Notes: a model not told the origin generated them from the letters alone. 64,000 nucleotides of DNA from Noviluteimonas gilva (GCF_009740395.1 NZ_WOXT01000002.1:62001-126000); one strand, 5' to 3'. Positions 18,161 through 28,213 are shown, numbered from the stretch's first letter. Made by a program: numbers and translations.

Positions 18161-19504
18161 ATGGAGACCCTGCACGCGGAACGCCTCTGGACCCCCGGCG
18201 GCTGGCGGATCGACGCCGGCTTCACCCACGACGGCGGGCGCATCGTCGAATGCACCGGCGCGCAGCCCAGCGAAGGCGCGGCGTGGGTGGTGCCCGGCAT
18301 CGCGAACCTGCATTCGCACGCGTTCCAGCGCGCGATGGCGGGCCAGGCCGAGCGCCAGACCCATCCGCAGGATTCGTTCTGGACCTGGCGCGAGACGATG
18401 TACCGCTTCGCCGCGCGCTTCGGCCCCGACACGCTGCAGGCCGTCGCCGCGCAGCTCTACGTCGAAATGCTCGAAGCCGGTTACACGACGGTTTGCGAGT
18501 TCCACTACCTGCACCACTCGCCCGACGGCCGCCCGTACACCGATGCGGCCGCGATGTCGCACGCCCTGGTCGAGGCCGCGCGCGAAACCGGCATTCGCCT
18601 GACCTTGCTGCCCGTGCTGTACATGACCGGCGGTTTCGACGGTCGCGCGCTCACCGAACGCCAGAAACGCTTCGGCCACGATCTCGATGGCTTCGTGCGC
18701 CTGTTCGAAACGCTGCATGGCGAGCAGGACGAAACGCTGCGCGTCGGCATCGCGCTGCACAGCCTGCGCGCCGTGCCGCCCAATGCGATGCAAGCGGTGC
18801 TGGCGCAACTGCCCGCCGAAACGCCCGTGCACATCCACATCGCCGAGCAATTGCCCGAAGTCGTCGACTGCGTGGCGCTGCGCGGCGCGCGCCCCGTCGA
18901 ATGGCTGCTCGCGAATGCGAATGTCGACCGCAACTGGACCCTCGTCCACGCCACGCACATGGACCAGGCGGAAATCGCGGGCGTCGCACGCAGCGGCGCC
19001 ACGGTGGCGATCTGCCCGACGACGGAAGCCAACCTCGGCGACGGCCTGTTCCCGCTGCGCGCCTTCCTGGAAGCCGGCGGTTCGTGGGGCATCGGCTCGG
19101 ATTCGCACGTGTCGGTTTCGCCGGTGGAAGAACTGCGCTGGCTCGAATACGGGCAGCGCCTGGTCACGCACCACCGCAACGTTTCGGTCGGCACGGCGAC
19201 GAACAGCGCCGGGGAATCGCTGCTGCACGATGCGTTGGCGAGCGCGGAGCCATCGACGGGCCATGCGATCGGCTGCTTCTACAACGGTGCGTGTGCCGAT
19301 TGGCTCGTGCTCGATCGCGACGCGCCGCAGTTCATCGGCGCCACGACCGACGATGCGATCGACCGCTGGTTGTTCGCCGGCAACGCGCCGCACATCCGCG
19401 AAGTGAGCGTCGCCGGCAAACGCGTCGTACACGAAGGCCGGCATCGCGAACGCGAGGCGATCTTCACGCGGTTCAAGGCGGCGATGCATACGTTGCTCGC
19501 ATGA
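18161..19504 (+). CDS. hutF: Formimidoylglutamate deiminase
   Basis: Converts N-formimidoyl-L-glutamate to N-formyl-L-glutamate, the marker of the two-step HutF/HutG route. The protein has 447 residues and the amidohydrolase fold. Metal-site segments are [11 protein letters not shown] near the N-terminus, HIHIAEQ in the middle, VHATHMD and [16 protein letters not shown]. The ATG at 18161 lies 14 codons inside the longest frame and is preceded by a GGGGGCGAG Shine-Dalgarno-like stretch. Its stop overlaps the next start (ATGA at 19501-19504). HutG, the formylglutamate amidohydrolase needed next, is not in this window. Confidence 0.93.
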   Translation: METLHAERLWTPGGWRIDAGFTHDGGRIVECTGAQPSEGAAWVVPGIANLHSHAFQRAMAGQAERQTHPQDSFWTWRETMYRFAARFGPDTLQAVAAQLYVEMLEAGYTTVCEFHYLHHSPDGRPYTDAAAMSHALVEAARETGIRLTLLPVLYMTGGFDGRALTERQKRFGHDLDGFVRLFETLHGEQDETLRVGIALHSLRAVPPNAMQAVLAQLPAETPVHIHIAEQLPEVVDCVALRGARPVEWLLANANVDRNWTLVHATHMDQAEIAGVARSGATVAICPTTEANLGDGLFPLRAFLEAGGSWGIGSDSHVSVSPVEELRWLEYGQRLVTHHRNVSVGTATNSAGESLLHDALASAEPSTGHAIGCFYNGACADWLVLDRDAPQFIGATTDDAIDRWLFAGNAPHIREVSVAGKRVVHEGRHREREAIFTRFKAAMHTLLA

Positions 19505-21027
19505 TTCGCCAACTGTTTTCGCGGCTTTTGCAGAAGGCGGCCACGCCAGCATCGACTGTGCCTGCGCCGACAACGGCGCTCGAAAGGCGTTTGATCGAGC
19601 TCCTTGGATCGCATGACACGCGTGCAGCATTGGCGTCGATCGACGGCAGCGATTGGCTTCGAATCGACGAGCGCCTGCGCTCCCATTCGCAGTGGAGCGT
19701 GAACGAGGCGCAATCGACGGCCGAGGAAGCGATTGCATTCTGGCGGTCGACACCGGATGCCGACATCGCTTTGTTCGCCGTGGCGTGCGGATTCGATGGC
19801 TATCGCCGGCAGGCCGCGCTGCGCGCGCTGCGCGACTTTCCAAGTCCGATCACGTGGGCGACCGCGTTGATCCGTTGCGACGATTGGGTGGCGCAGGTGC
19901 GCGAGGAGGCGACGCAACTTGCACACCATCTCATTGAAGTCCGCGCGCCAGGCCTCCATGGCCATCTCGACCTGATCGTCCAGTTGCGCAAACGCGAGCG
20001 ATTCACCGCGACGACGATGTCCTGGCTGGATCGCGCGCTGCGTGAACCGCGCGATGCCGATGTCCGGTGGAACACGCCTTCGCCTGCGTCTCCCCATGTG
20101 CGGCGCCTCGCCTTTGAACTGATCGAAGACAGCGACCCGCAGAACCTCGAAGCATTGTGGCTCCGCGCCGCGCGCGATCCCAATGCGGCCATCGCGTTGC
20201 GCGCCGTTGCGCGCGCAACCGGCGAAACGCGCGAACGCGTACTCGCCGCTGCAGCACGCAACCCCAATGCGGCGGTGCGTGCCGAAGTGTTGCGCGCGAA
20301 AGTGCGCGAAGGCGCGGCCGACGCCCGCGATGCCGTCACAAGCGCCTTGTTTGATCGCGCCAATGCACCGCGCACGACGGCGGCATGGATCGCGCGCAAC
20401 ACATTGCACATCGAGCCTCGCGACCTCTGGCGCGCAGCGGTCGACGCGGGCGCGGAGCCTGCTGCCGGTGTCGCATTGCGCGCGCTGAATTCCCAAGGCG
20501 ACGCGGCGGATCTGCCACGCTTCGTTGCGGCCTTGCGATCCGGCGACGCTCGCCACCGCACGGCCGGATTGGCGGGCATCGCATCCGTCGCGCCGGAAGC
20601 GCTGGACGACTGGCTCCCCGCTGCGCTGATGGATCCGGCATCGCGGGTCGCGCGCCTCGCCGTTCGGCTGGCGAGGCGCATGGGGTGGTCGCCTTCGACC
20701 GAACTCCTCGAACGCCTGCATTCGGAGGCAACGAGCGAAATCGCGAGGACGCGGCTGCTCAGCGTCGCGCATCTGCCCGGCAAGTGGGCGCACCTTGACC
20801 TGCTTCTGGCCTGGCTGGTCGACACCAAGCCCATGGATCGCAAGTTGATCGGCCTGCACTTGCTCGACTGGCTGCGCAACGAGTCACGCAGCATGCTTCC
20901 GCTGGACGACGCGACGCGTGCGCGCCTGCTCAATCGCATGGCGCGTGCGCAGGGCCACGCCCACGGCGGAATACGCCACGACCGCATGGACTGGGATCGC
21001 ATGCGCTTCGTGCTGGAGCACGCATGA
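19501..21027 (+). CDS. HEAT-repeat-like protein of unknown function
   Basis: Protein of 508 residues without a signal peptide. It is almost entirely helical, with recurring pairs such as NLEALWLRAARDPNAAIALRA, VLAAAARNPNAAVRAEVLR and ALMDPASRVARLAVRLARR, typical of HEAT/armadillo-like scaffolds. No catalytic motif is seen. Its ATG overlaps the hutF stop by four bases, and its own stop overlaps the start of the App1-like gene in the same way, so the three are translationally coupled. It may be a partner of the App1-like phosphatase; its biochemical role is unknown. Confidence 0.72.
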   Translation: MIRQLFSRLLQKAATPASTVPAPTTALERRLIELLGSHDTRAALASIDGSDWLRIDERLRSHSQWSVNEAQSTAEEAIAFWRSTPDADIALFAVACGFDGYRRQAALRALRDFPSPITWATALIRCDDWVAQVREEATQLAHHLIEVRAPGLHGHLDLIVQLRKRERFTATTMSWLDRALREPRDADVRWNTPSPASPHVRRLAFELIEDSDPQNLEALWLRAARDPNAAIALRAVARATGETRERVLAAAARNPNAAVRAEVLRAKVREGAADARDAVTSALFDRANAPRTTAAWIARNTLHIEPRDLWRAAVDAGAEPAAGVALRALNSQGDAADLPRFVAALRSGDARHRTAGLAGIASVAPEALDDWLPAALMDPASRVARLAVRLARRMGWSPSTELLERLHSEATSEIARTRLLSVAHLPGKWAHLDLLLAWLVDTKPMDRKLIGLHLLDWLRNESRSMLPLDDATRARLLNRMARAQGHAHGGIRHDRMDWDRMRFVLEHA

Positions 21028-22199
21028 CCGAGCGCAAGCCTGGCCGAACACGACGCATCTTCGAACGCGCCATCATCCGCAGCGACGACTGGGTCGATGC
21101 GGCGTTCGATCGCCTCAACACGCGATTCGGTCGCAATCGTCCGCAACACATCGCCGCCTATCGCGGCTATGCCGATGCGCAAGGCGTTGAACTCCTCGGC
21201 CGCGTGCTCGCGCAGAAGCCCCTCGGCGGGCCGGGTGAGCACGACGATTGGTGGGACAACCTGCTCAACACGTATCGGCGATTCGATACCGATGAAGTGC
21301 CGCGCGTCCCGCTCGTCGCCACGTTCCGCGGGATGCGGCAGGACACGGTGACGGACCACGAGGGGTACTACGCCGCGAGCTTCGCGCCGACGGTCCCCGC
21401 AACCGACACGCTCTGGGCCGACGCGCGCATCGCGCTGCACGACGGCACGCTCGACACCGCGCAACCCGTCCTGCAAGTGCTGCCGAGCGCGCCCTTCGGC
21501 ATCATCTCCGACATCGACGACACCATCCTGCAGAGCAGCATCACCGATTGGAAGATCGCCGCTCAGCTCACGTTCCTCGGCAACGCGCGCACGCGCAAGC
21601 CGCTGCTCGGTGTCGCGAAGTTGTACGCCGCGTTGCAGGCGGCGACGAACCCCTTGTTCTACGTCTCCAGCTCGCCGTGGAATCTGTACGACCTGCTCGA
21701 GGATTTCCTGGAACTCAACGCGATCCCCGCCGGCCCGATCTTCCTGCGCGACATCGGCACCGACACCGGCAAGTTCATCAAGACGCAGGGCCACGGTCAC
21801 AAGCTCGAACGCGCGCGCATGCTGATCGCGCGCAATCCGCAATTGCGCTGGGTGTTGCTGGGCGATTCGGGGCAGGCGGACGCCGAGTTGTATGCGGAGG
21901 CCGCGCGCGAATTCGGCGATCGGCTTGCTGCGATCTACATTCGCGATGTCGATCCCGATGCAGACAGTCCGCTGGACGTCGGCGTGGACGGTTGGATCGA
22001 GAAGGTCGCCGGCACGAAGGTGCCGATGCTGCGCGCAAAGGACAGCGTCGCGATCGCCGAACATGCAGCGTCGATCGGATTGATCGCTCCTGCGGCGATT
22101 CCGACCATCGTCGCCGAAGTGCACAAGGACGCCGCGCGCCCCACGCTCACGCAGGCCGCGGTGGAGGAAGCCGTGGAGTCGACCCAGAAGCCGGACTGA
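21024..22199 (+). CDS. App1-family (DUF2183) phosphatase-like protein
   Basis: HAD-like protein of 391 residues of the App1 phosphatidate phosphatase family. The catalytic DxDxT motif appears in ISDIDDTILQSS near residue 160. FYVSSSPWNLYDLLEDFL is the second conserved block and LGDSGQADAELY the third, as in bacterial DUF2183 proteins. An N-terminal beta-rich part precedes the catalytic domain. It could dephosphorylate phosphatidic acid or a related lipid; the bacterial substrates are not settled. Start overlap ATGA (21024-21027) with the HEAT-repeat gene. Confidence 0.85.
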   Translation: MTERKPGRTRRIFERAIIRSDDWVDAAFDRLNTRFGRNRPQHIAAYRGYADAQGVELLGRVLAQKPLGGPGEHDDWWDNLLNTYRRFDTDEVPRVPLVATFRGMRQDTVTDHEGYYAASFAPTVPATDTLWADARIALHDGTLDTAQPVLQVLPSAPFGIISDIDDTILQSSITDWKIAAQLTFLGNARTRKPLLGVAKLYAALQAATNPLFYVSSSPWNLYDLLEDFLELNAIPAGPIFLRDIGTDTGKFIKTQGHGHKLERARMLIARNPQLRWVLLGDSGQADAELYAEAAREFGDRLAAIYIRDVDPDADSPLDVGVDGWIEKVAGTKVPMLRAKDSVAIAEHAASIGLIAPAAIPTIVAEVHKDAARPTLTQAAVEEAVESTQKPD

Positions 22200-22267
22200 C
22201 CGACGGGCGTCCGACACGGTCGCTCGCCCGCGTTGATCCAGGTGGAGTTCGCGCTCGCGGAGGCGCC

Positions 22268-22927
22268 ATGACCCCGATCCAATCGCGCCGACGTCTGCTT
22301 CGGCAACTCAGCGGCGTCGGCGTGCTCGCGCTGGCGTCGCCCTGGCACCAAGCGCTCGCCGCGTTGATCCCGACGCCTGAGCAGACGGCAGGCCCGTTCC
22401 GGCCCCTGCGTCCCTTGGAGAGCGATGCGGATCTCACGATGGTCAAGGGCGCGAAGGCGCACGCCGACGGCCAGATCATCCAGGTCACCGGTCGCGTGCT
22501 CGATGTCGACGGCAAGCCCATCCGGGGGGCCGCGGTCGAACTCTGGCAAGCCAACGCGCGTGGACGCTACAACCATCCGCGCGACGTCAATCCCGAACCG
22601 CTGGACCCGAACTTCCAGGGCTACGCACGCGTGCTCACCGACGACGACGGTCGCTATCGCTTCAAGACCGTCAAGCCCGGCGCGTATCCGATCAACCCGA
22701 TGAATCCCAACGCGGTGCGCACGCCGCACATCCATTTCGACATCGCCGGCAAGCGCACGCACCTGGTGACGCAGATGTATTTCCCCGGCGAAAAACTCAA
22801 CGCGAGCGATCGCATCTTCAGCGCAATGGGCGAAAACGGCGCCACGACGATCGCGCGTCTGCTCCCGCCGACCGGGGACATGGCATCGAGCGAGATGCAC
22901 TTCGGTTGGGACATCGTGCTCGCCTGA
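22268..22927 (+). CDS. Exported intradiol ring-cleavage dioxygenase-like protein
   Basis: Protein of 219 residues with a twin-arginine-like signal (SRRRLLRQLSGVGVLALAS), so export in folded form is likely. The body matches the protocatechuate 3,4-dioxygenase beta-type fold: GAAVELWQANARGRYNH, YRFKTVKPGAYP with the Tyr ligand, and RTPHIHFDI with the HxH Fe(III) ligands. No alpha subunit and no other aromatic-catabolism gene is nearby, so the physiological substrate is unclear. It ends exactly where the convergent amidohydrolase gene ends. Confidence 0.85.
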   Translation: MTPIQSRRRLLRQLSGVGVLALASPWHQALAALIPTPEQTAGPFRPLRPLESDADLTMVKGAKAHADGQIIQVTGRVLDVDGKPIRGAAVELWQANARGRYNHPRDVNPEPLDPNFQGYARVLTDDDGRYRFKTVKPGAYPINPMNPNAVRTPHIHFDIAGKRTHLVTQMYFPGEKLNASDRIFSAMGENGATTIARLLPPTGDMASSEMHFGWDIVLA

Positions 22928-24391
22928 TCACGCGCCCCATTGCTTGAGGTTGAGGAACTCCCGCCGCGTCTTCGGCCCATACGTGACGAAGCGCGGATCC
23001 GGCGCGTTGCGATAGTTTTCGCGTTCGCGCGCCACCGCATCTTTCGCCAGATGCTTCGACAGCACGTCTTCCGGCACCGGATACAGCTTCAGCGCATTGC
23101 GCCCGAAGATCTTCGCGCGCACCGCCGGCGTGATCTCCGCATAGCCGTACCTGTCGCGGAACTCGGACGAAATCTGAAACGCACGGAAGGCCTGGATCTG
23201 ATCCTGCGGGCTGCCGTACCAGATCGAATCGGTGCCCCACAGCACGTTGTCTTCGCCCACGTGCGCGAGCAGCTTGCCCATCGCGTGCGCGGCCATGTCG
23301 GGATCGCGCATCAGGTAACGCCAGGTGGACCCGAGCTCGGCATACACGTTGCCGCCTTTGCCGATGCCGTTGTCGCGCAGGCTGGTGATCAACGCGTCGA
23401 TGCCGTCGGTGCGCTTGGGGTCGTACGCGCCTTCGCCTTCGCCGGTCACGAAACCCGAGTGATAGATCAGGAAGTTGACGTCGGGGTAGCGCTTCGCGAC
23501 GCGGCCGATATCCACGCACGTGCTGTGTTCGTAGGAGCGCGGGCCGAAGGGCAGGCCTTTATGGATCGCGATGTTGCGCACGCCCAGGCGCCGCGCTTCT
23601 TCGATCATGCGCAGGCCGGGTGCGTCGTCCATGAAGAAGCCCACGCCATCGGGCCCCCACTGCGTATACGTCTTCCACGCCGCGATCTTGAAGTTCTTCG
23701 CGAGGCGTTCCATGTCCTCGACATCGCCCGGCTGGTTCGGATTCACGCGTCCGTGCAGATAGAGCCGATGCGTGCCTTCCATCTTCTCGACGAGTGCCGC
23801 CGTGGCCGTGGCTTCCTCGATCGTCAGCGGCTCGCCTTCGCGCGTGGAGGGCACGAAGCTGAGAACGGTGAGATCGGTATCGGAGTCGAGGAAGATGTCC
23901 TTGACGAATTCATCGCGCCCCACGCAACGCAGGTAAGCCAAGCCCGGTTCGTCGGCGGCCGCGCAACCTTCGGTGCTCACGAACGACAGCGGCCGTGCGT
24001 CGGGCGGCAGGTCGTGCGTCCACTTGCCCGTCGGATTCACGAAGTGGCCCTGCACGTCGAAGATGAACTCGTTGCCCGCGATCGCGCTCTCCGCCGCGGC
24101 CGGTTCCAGGGCCGCTTCGGCCGGAATCGCATACGACGCGCCGCGCTTGCAGCCGGCGAGGAATGCGGCGTTCATCGCCAGCAACGTCGACGCGGCACCG
24201 CACAGCGAGACGAGGAAATCGCGTCGTGCGATGCCGAGACGACGCGCATGAAGCGTGGCGTTGGCGAAGGCGAGGTTGCGTGCGTGGTGGTGGATCGGAT
24301 CCAGCGGCACCGGCTCGAATTCGCCATTGCTGGTGCTGTCGAGCTTGATCGGCAGCCGCAGGCCTTCGGGGTCGATGCGATCGCGGGGCAT
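22928..24391 (-). CDS. Amidohydrolase-family (TIM-barrel) protein with internal Tat/lipobox signal
   Basis: Metal-dependent hydrolase of the COG2159-type amidohydrolase group, 487 residues. After about 52 N-terminal residues comes a Tat-like motif ARRDFLVSL (R56, R57), a hydrophobic stretch and a lipobox LAGC with Cys81, so the protein may be a Tat-exported lipoprotein. The catalytic part starts near FIFDVQGHFVNP and continues with IAIHKGLPFG, NFLIYHSGF and a late LWGTDSIWYGSPQ. The ATG at 24389-24391 with a GGAGGG site is a good start. The N-extension before a Tat motif is unusual. Confidence 0.82.
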   Translation of the reverse strand: MPRDRIDPEGLRLPIKLDSTSNGEFEPVPLDPIHHHARNLAFANATLHARRLGIARRDFLVSLCGAASTLLAMNAAFLAGCKRGASYAIPAEAALEPAAAESAIAGNEFIFDVQGHFVNPTGKWTHDLPPDARPLSFVSTEGCAAADEPGLAYLRCVGRDEFVKDIFLDSDTDLTVLSFVPSTREGEPLTIEEATATAALVEKMEGTHRLYLHGRVNPNQPGDVEDMERLAKNFKIAAWKTYTQWGPDGVGFFMDDAPGLRMIEEARRLGVRNIAIHKGLPFGPRSYEHSTCVDIGRVAKRYPDVNFLIYHSGFVTGEGEGAYDPKRTDGIDALITSLRDNGIGKGGNVYAELGSTWRYLMRDPDMAAHAMGKLLAHVGEDNVLWGTDSIWYGSPQDQIQAFRAFQISSEFRDRYGYAEITPAVRAKIFGRNALKLYPVPEDVLSKHLAKDAVARERENYRNAPDPRFVTYGPKTRREFLNLKQWGA

Positions 24392-24531
24392 GACGCCCTC
24401 CGGCACGCGGAACGTGCACCTCACGCTATGCCGGTCCGGAGGGCCCGCCATGTGCCGTTGGGCATGAAACGACGAGCGGTCATCCACGGCCGCAGGTAAG
24501 CTGCCCGCGTTCAACAGGGGGAACACACGCA

Positions 24532-25647
24532 ATGCGATCGGACAAATCCTGGCTGGCCCACATTTCCGCCGGCCTCGGGCTCAGCGCGCTGGTGGGCGTG
24601 TTGTGCTTCCACTTTCCGCAGTTGCTCACCTCGCGCGAATTCCGCGCCGCCTACACCGAGGATTTCGCGCGCAACCTGCTGTTGATCGGGCTCATCGCGG
24701 CCTTCGTGCTGGGCACGGTGTCCATCCTGCGCAATCGCAGCCGGGGCGTGGCGCTGCTCGGCGTGGGATCGGCCGCGATCGCGGTCCTGTTGGGCGGGGC
24801 GACGGTGCATTTCAATCGCATCGAATCCACGCCGTATTCGCTCGGCCTGGATTGGTTCGTGATCTCGCTGTTCTTCTCGGCGCTGGTGTTCATTCCGATC
24901 GAACGCATGCTCGCCGTGCGGCCGATGTCGCCGCTGCGCCACGGGTGGCGCACGGACCTGGCGTATTTCTTCATGAGCCATGTGCTCGTGCAGTTCGTGC
25001 TGATCGCGGTGACCGCATCGACGTCGACGGTCGCGGCCTTCGCCGCATTTCCGGCGCTCAAGGCGGCGATCCAGTCGCTTCCGGTATGGGCGCAGTTCCT
25101 GATCGCCGTGTTCGTCGCCGATCTTGCGCAAGCCCTGCTGCATCGCGCGTACCACAACGTGCCGCGACTGTGGCGCTTCCACGCGGTGCATCACTCCAGC
25201 CGCCGCATGGATTGGCTGGCGGGCTCGCGCATCCACGTCGTCGAAATCCTGATGACGCGCTCGGCGGTCTTGCTGCCCTTGGTCGTGCTCGGCTTCTCGG
25301 CGCAGGCGATCAATGCGTACGTCATCCTCGTCGGCGTGCAAGCGGTGCTGGCGCACGCGAACCTGCGCATCAACTTCGGCTGGCTCGAATACGTGCTGGT
25401 CACGCCGCGCTACCACCACTGGCACCACGCGCGGCAGGCCGAGTACATCGACGTGAACTACGCCATCCACCTGCCGCTGGTCGACATGCTGATGGGCACG
25501 TTCAAGCGTGCTCCGCGCGGCGAATGGCCGGCGGAGTACGGCGTGATGAAGCTGGAGACCGTGCCGGAAGGCTTCTGGGCGCAAACCCTGATGCCGCTCG
25601 GCCCCAAGCGTACGTATTCGGAGTACGTGGGGCACGACGAAGGCTGA
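24532..25647 (+). CDS. Sterol desaturase/fatty acid hydroxylase-type membrane protein
   Basis: Integral membrane di-iron enzyme of 371 residues with several hydrophobic helices in the N-terminal two thirds. The three His clusters of the fatty-acid-hydroxylase superfamily are present: HRAYH, HAVHHS and HHWHHA. A C-terminal soluble part follows, ending YSEYVGHDEG. It would hydroxylate or desaturate a lipid; the substrate cannot be deduced. It reads away from the amidohydrolase, with 140 bp between starts, and is convergent with the DUF4349 gene (3 bp gap). Confidence 0.88.
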   Translation: MRSDKSWLAHISAGLGLSALVGVLCFHFPQLLTSREFRAAYTEDFARNLLLIGLIAAFVLGTVSILRNRSRGVALLGVGSAAIAVLLGGATVHFNRIESTPYSLGLDWFVISLFFSALVFIPIERMLAVRPMSPLRHGWRTDLAYFFMSHVLVQFVLIAVTASTSTVAAFAAFPALKAAIQSLPVWAQFLIAVFVADLAQALLHRAYHNVPRLWRFHAVHHSSRRMDWLAGSRIHVVEILMTRSAVLLPLVVLGFSAQAINAYVILVGVQAVLAHANLRINFGWLEYVLVTPRYHHWHHARQAEYIDVNYAIHLPLVDMLMGTFKRAPRGEWPAEYGVMKLETVPEGFWAQTLMPLGPKRTYSEYVGHDEG

Positions 25648-25650
25648 GGA

Positions 25651-26484
25651 TTACGTCGATGACTTCGCCCGCCGGCGCAGGCGAAGCACGCGCCGGACGA
25701 TCAGCCACATCAGGAAGACCACCAGCGCGATCGGAATCAGGCCCGCGGCCGCGCGGATCAGGCCCGCGGTCACGCCCGCGAGAATGCCGCCGGAATCGCG
25801 GAGTGCATCGCCGATCGCCGAGCCGCCTTCTTCCACGCCGGTGGGGGAGAAGCGCAGCGTCAGCAGGTTCGTGTCGATGCGGCGCTTCATCTGCGCCTGC
25901 GACTGCTGCGCGAGATCCAACTGCGCCTCCACTTCGGCCATGCGCTCGGACAGGCGCAGCATCTCGTCGAGCTTGACGTTCGGCTTGTCCTGGAATTCCA
26001 GCAAGCGCTTGTGTTCGTTCTGCAGGCGCGCGCGACGCAGGTCGTTGTCGGCGACCGCTTGCGCGAGATCCTCGGCGCTGGTTGCGCGCGAGGTGATCTC
26101 GCCGCCTTGCGACGCGCTGCCGATCAACTTCTCGACGCCCTCGGGCGCGACACGGACCATGATCGATGCAAAGGGGTTGTCGCCGCCTTGCTGCTTGACG
26201 TCGAGCACCGCGCAATCGCCCACCGCCTGCGAGAAGCACGCCGACTGCACGGCCGCCACGCGCGCGTCGATGTCCTTGCCCGCCATCTGGATGCTGATGT
26301 CGGTTTCGTAGGCGAGCGACGTGCCGGCCGGTGCGCGCGGCGCCGGGTTTCCCCGGTTCGCTTGCGGCAGTGCCACCGCCGAGTCCGCCTCCGCGGCGGC
26401 GGGCGCTTGCATGTCCTGTTTCGCGCAAGCCGCCAACACAACGACGGTGAGGCACGTCCATCCGATCCGGCTGATGCTGCGCAT
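25651..26484 (-). CDS. DUF4349 domain-containing lipoprotein
   Basis: Protein of 277 residues. The N-terminus (MRSISRIGWTCLTVVVLAAC) has a lipobox LAAC. A beta-rich DUF4349 part (AYETDISIQMAGKDIDARV) is followed by a coiled coil around residues 150-210, then by one strong membrane helix (GLIPIALVVFLMWLIVRRV) and a basic tail. So it may be anchored at both ends. An AGGGGAA ribosome-binding site fixes the ATG at 26482-26484. Function unknown; relatives are annotated only by domain. Confidence 0.85.
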   Translation of the reverse strand: MRSISRIGWTCLTVVVLAACAKQDMQAPAAAEADSAVALPQANRGNPAPRAPAGTSLAYETDISIQMAGKDIDARVAAVQSACFSQAVGDCAVLDVKQQGGDNPFASIMVRVAPEGVEKLIGSASQGGEITSRATSAEDLAQAVADNDLRRARLQNEHKRLLEFQDKPNVKLDEMLRLSERMAEVEAQLDLAQQSQAQMKRRIDTNLLTLRFSPTGVEEGGSAIGDALRDSGGILAGVTAGLIRAAAGLIPIALVVFLMWLIVRRVLRLRRRAKSST

Positions 26485-26566
26485 TCGATGTTCCCCTGGG
26501 TGAGTGTGTTGCGTGTTTTTTGCCGCGATGGCGCAATCGGCCAACGGTCGGCCCGGAGGCGCGGGG

Positions 26567-28213
26567 TTACGACCCGTTCGCCAGGCGGGCCTGGAGGCGA
26601 GTCCATCCGAATTGCCGCGCCCAACGGATCAAGTCGGGGACGTGCGCCTTCGCCCCGGCGTCGAGGAGCGCAAGGGCGACGTCTTCGTCGAGCGCTTCGT
26701 CGAGCGGCGTGTCTCCGTCGGCTTCCTTCGCGCTCGGATCTGCGCCGTTCGCAAGCAGCCAGCGCGTCATCGCGAGATCGCCATCGCGCGCGGCGATGTG
26801 CAGCAACGTCTTGCCGTCGGCGTCGGATGCGTGGAGGTCGCAGCCTTGTTCCACCAGCCAACGCGCGATCGCGAAACCCTCCCACGCCTTCGACTCGCTG
26901 TTCTCATCGCGCAGCAGCAGCGTCACCGGGGCGCGTTTCGTTGCGCGCGCGTGCTCGTCGTCGATGCTGGCCTCGGATCGTGATTCGAAACTGAGCGAAG
27001 GGTGTGTCGCCGCGACGTTCCAGATGTGTTGCACGGAAGCAAGTTCGCCCCCTTCGATGGCGGCACGAAAGGCCGCATTCAGGAGGGCGACATCCGGGTG
27101 CTCCGCCGTTCCCAGCGCGCCGCGCGCCAGCAATGCCTTCACGACTTCCGGACGCCTGCGCGCCAGGGCGCCTTCCAGCGGCGTGGCGAAAAAATAGCCC
27201 CAGCCCACGCTTTCGCGGTCGATCGGCCCGATGGGCGCGCCCAGCGCAACGAGGCGCGCGATCGCGGCCTCGTCGTGCGTGTATTCGTTGGCGATCGCAC
27301 GCATGAGGATCTGCGCGCCTTCGGGCGAATCGAACACGAACCGTTCGCGCACCAGCGCGTCGACTGTCTCCGAGGACAGATTGATCCACTTCGCCGATTC
27401 GGCGGCGTCTTCGATCGCGACTTCCAATGCCGACATGGCACGCGGCATGCCATCCCATTCGCCGACGTAGTCCTCGACGGTGTGCGATGCACGGCCCCTC
27501 CGAAACGTCACCGTCGTTGCGGACATGTCGCTGACCCGCGTCATGTAGTTCTCGCGCAGCGACCAGAAGTCCGCCGCGCGCGCCTGTTCGACCAACTGCG
27601 CAACGCGTTCGGGCGCGATGCGGTCTTCGTGCCTCCCCGCGACATCCACGTAGCCCTCGCCGACGTAGGTCACCCTGCCTTCGCCATCGACTTCGATCGC
27701 GTACCTGGGGCAAATGCCGAAACACGCCGTGCGTTCCAGGCGGATGCGCGTCGCCTTGAGCGGCACGTCGGGCATGGGGCGATGCACGCTCGGAATGTCT
27801 TCTTCCGAAATTCGCTCGAAGAAGTCTGCGGCCACCGGCGGGCCGCCGTCGTCGTTGAAGGGTGCGTAACGACCCGCCGCGATCGATCGCAACGCGGCCA
27901 AACGCTCGGGCGTGACCGGCGGGCGCCTGCGGAGCGAAAAACCGTCGAGAAGATCGACACACGTGACTTTGCCCGTGGCGTCCACGTGGACATGCACGGC
28001 GATGCCCGTGCCCTCGGGCCGCGTACCGGCTGCGTAGCGCGGGACGGGCAGGTCGAACTGTCGATGCGCGTCGACCACTTCGCGCTCGGGCGTGAACGCC
28101 CTCCGAGTCTCGGGGCTGCAGGAGGGTGGAATCGAATGCTCGGCATCGCCGGCGCGTGCCGTGGGCGCCAGCGACATGGCCGCAAGCACCGATGCCATGA
28201 GCGCGCGTCTCAT
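26567..28213 (-). CDS. DUF6438 and ankyrin-repeat secreted protein
   Basis: Exported protein of 548 residues with signal peptide MRRALMASVLAAMSLAPTARA. Region 1 (about 40-110) resembles a TonB C-terminal-like fold (GIAVHVHVDATGKVTCVDLLDG). Region 2 contains the DUF6438 signature LERTACFGICPRYAIEVDG with its CxxxC pair. The C-terminal half holds ankyrin repeats, clearest in DGKTLLHIAARDGDLAMTRWL and ADPSAKEADGDTPLDEAL. It probably mediates protein contacts in the periplasm. The start codon overlaps the stop of the NTF2-fold gene by four bases, which indicates coupling. Confidence 0.82.
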   Translation of the reverse strand: MRRALMASVLAAMSLAPTARAGDAEHSIPPSCSPETRRAFTPEREVVDAHRQFDLPVPRYAAGTRPEGTGIAVHVHVDATGKVTCVDLLDGFSLRRRPPVTPERLAALRSIAAGRYAPFNDDGGPPVAADFFERISEEDIPSVHRPMPDVPLKATRIRLERTACFGICPRYAIEVDGEGRVTYVGEGYVDVAGRHEDRIAPERVAQLVEQARAADFWSLRENYMTRVSDMSATTVTFRRGRASHTVEDYVGEWDGMPRAMSALEVAIEDAAESAKWINLSSETVDALVRERFVFDSPEGAQILMRAIANEYTHDEAAIARLVALGAPIGPIDRESVGWGYFFATPLEGALARRRPEVVKALLARGALGTAEHPDVALLNAAFRAAIEGGELASVQHIWNVAATHPSLSFESRSEASIDDEHARATKRAPVTLLLRDENSESKAWEGFAIARWLVEQGCDLHASDADGKTLLHIAARDGDLAMTRWLLANGADPSAKEADGDTPLDEALDEDVALALLDAGAKAHVPDLIRWARQFGWTRLQARLANGS

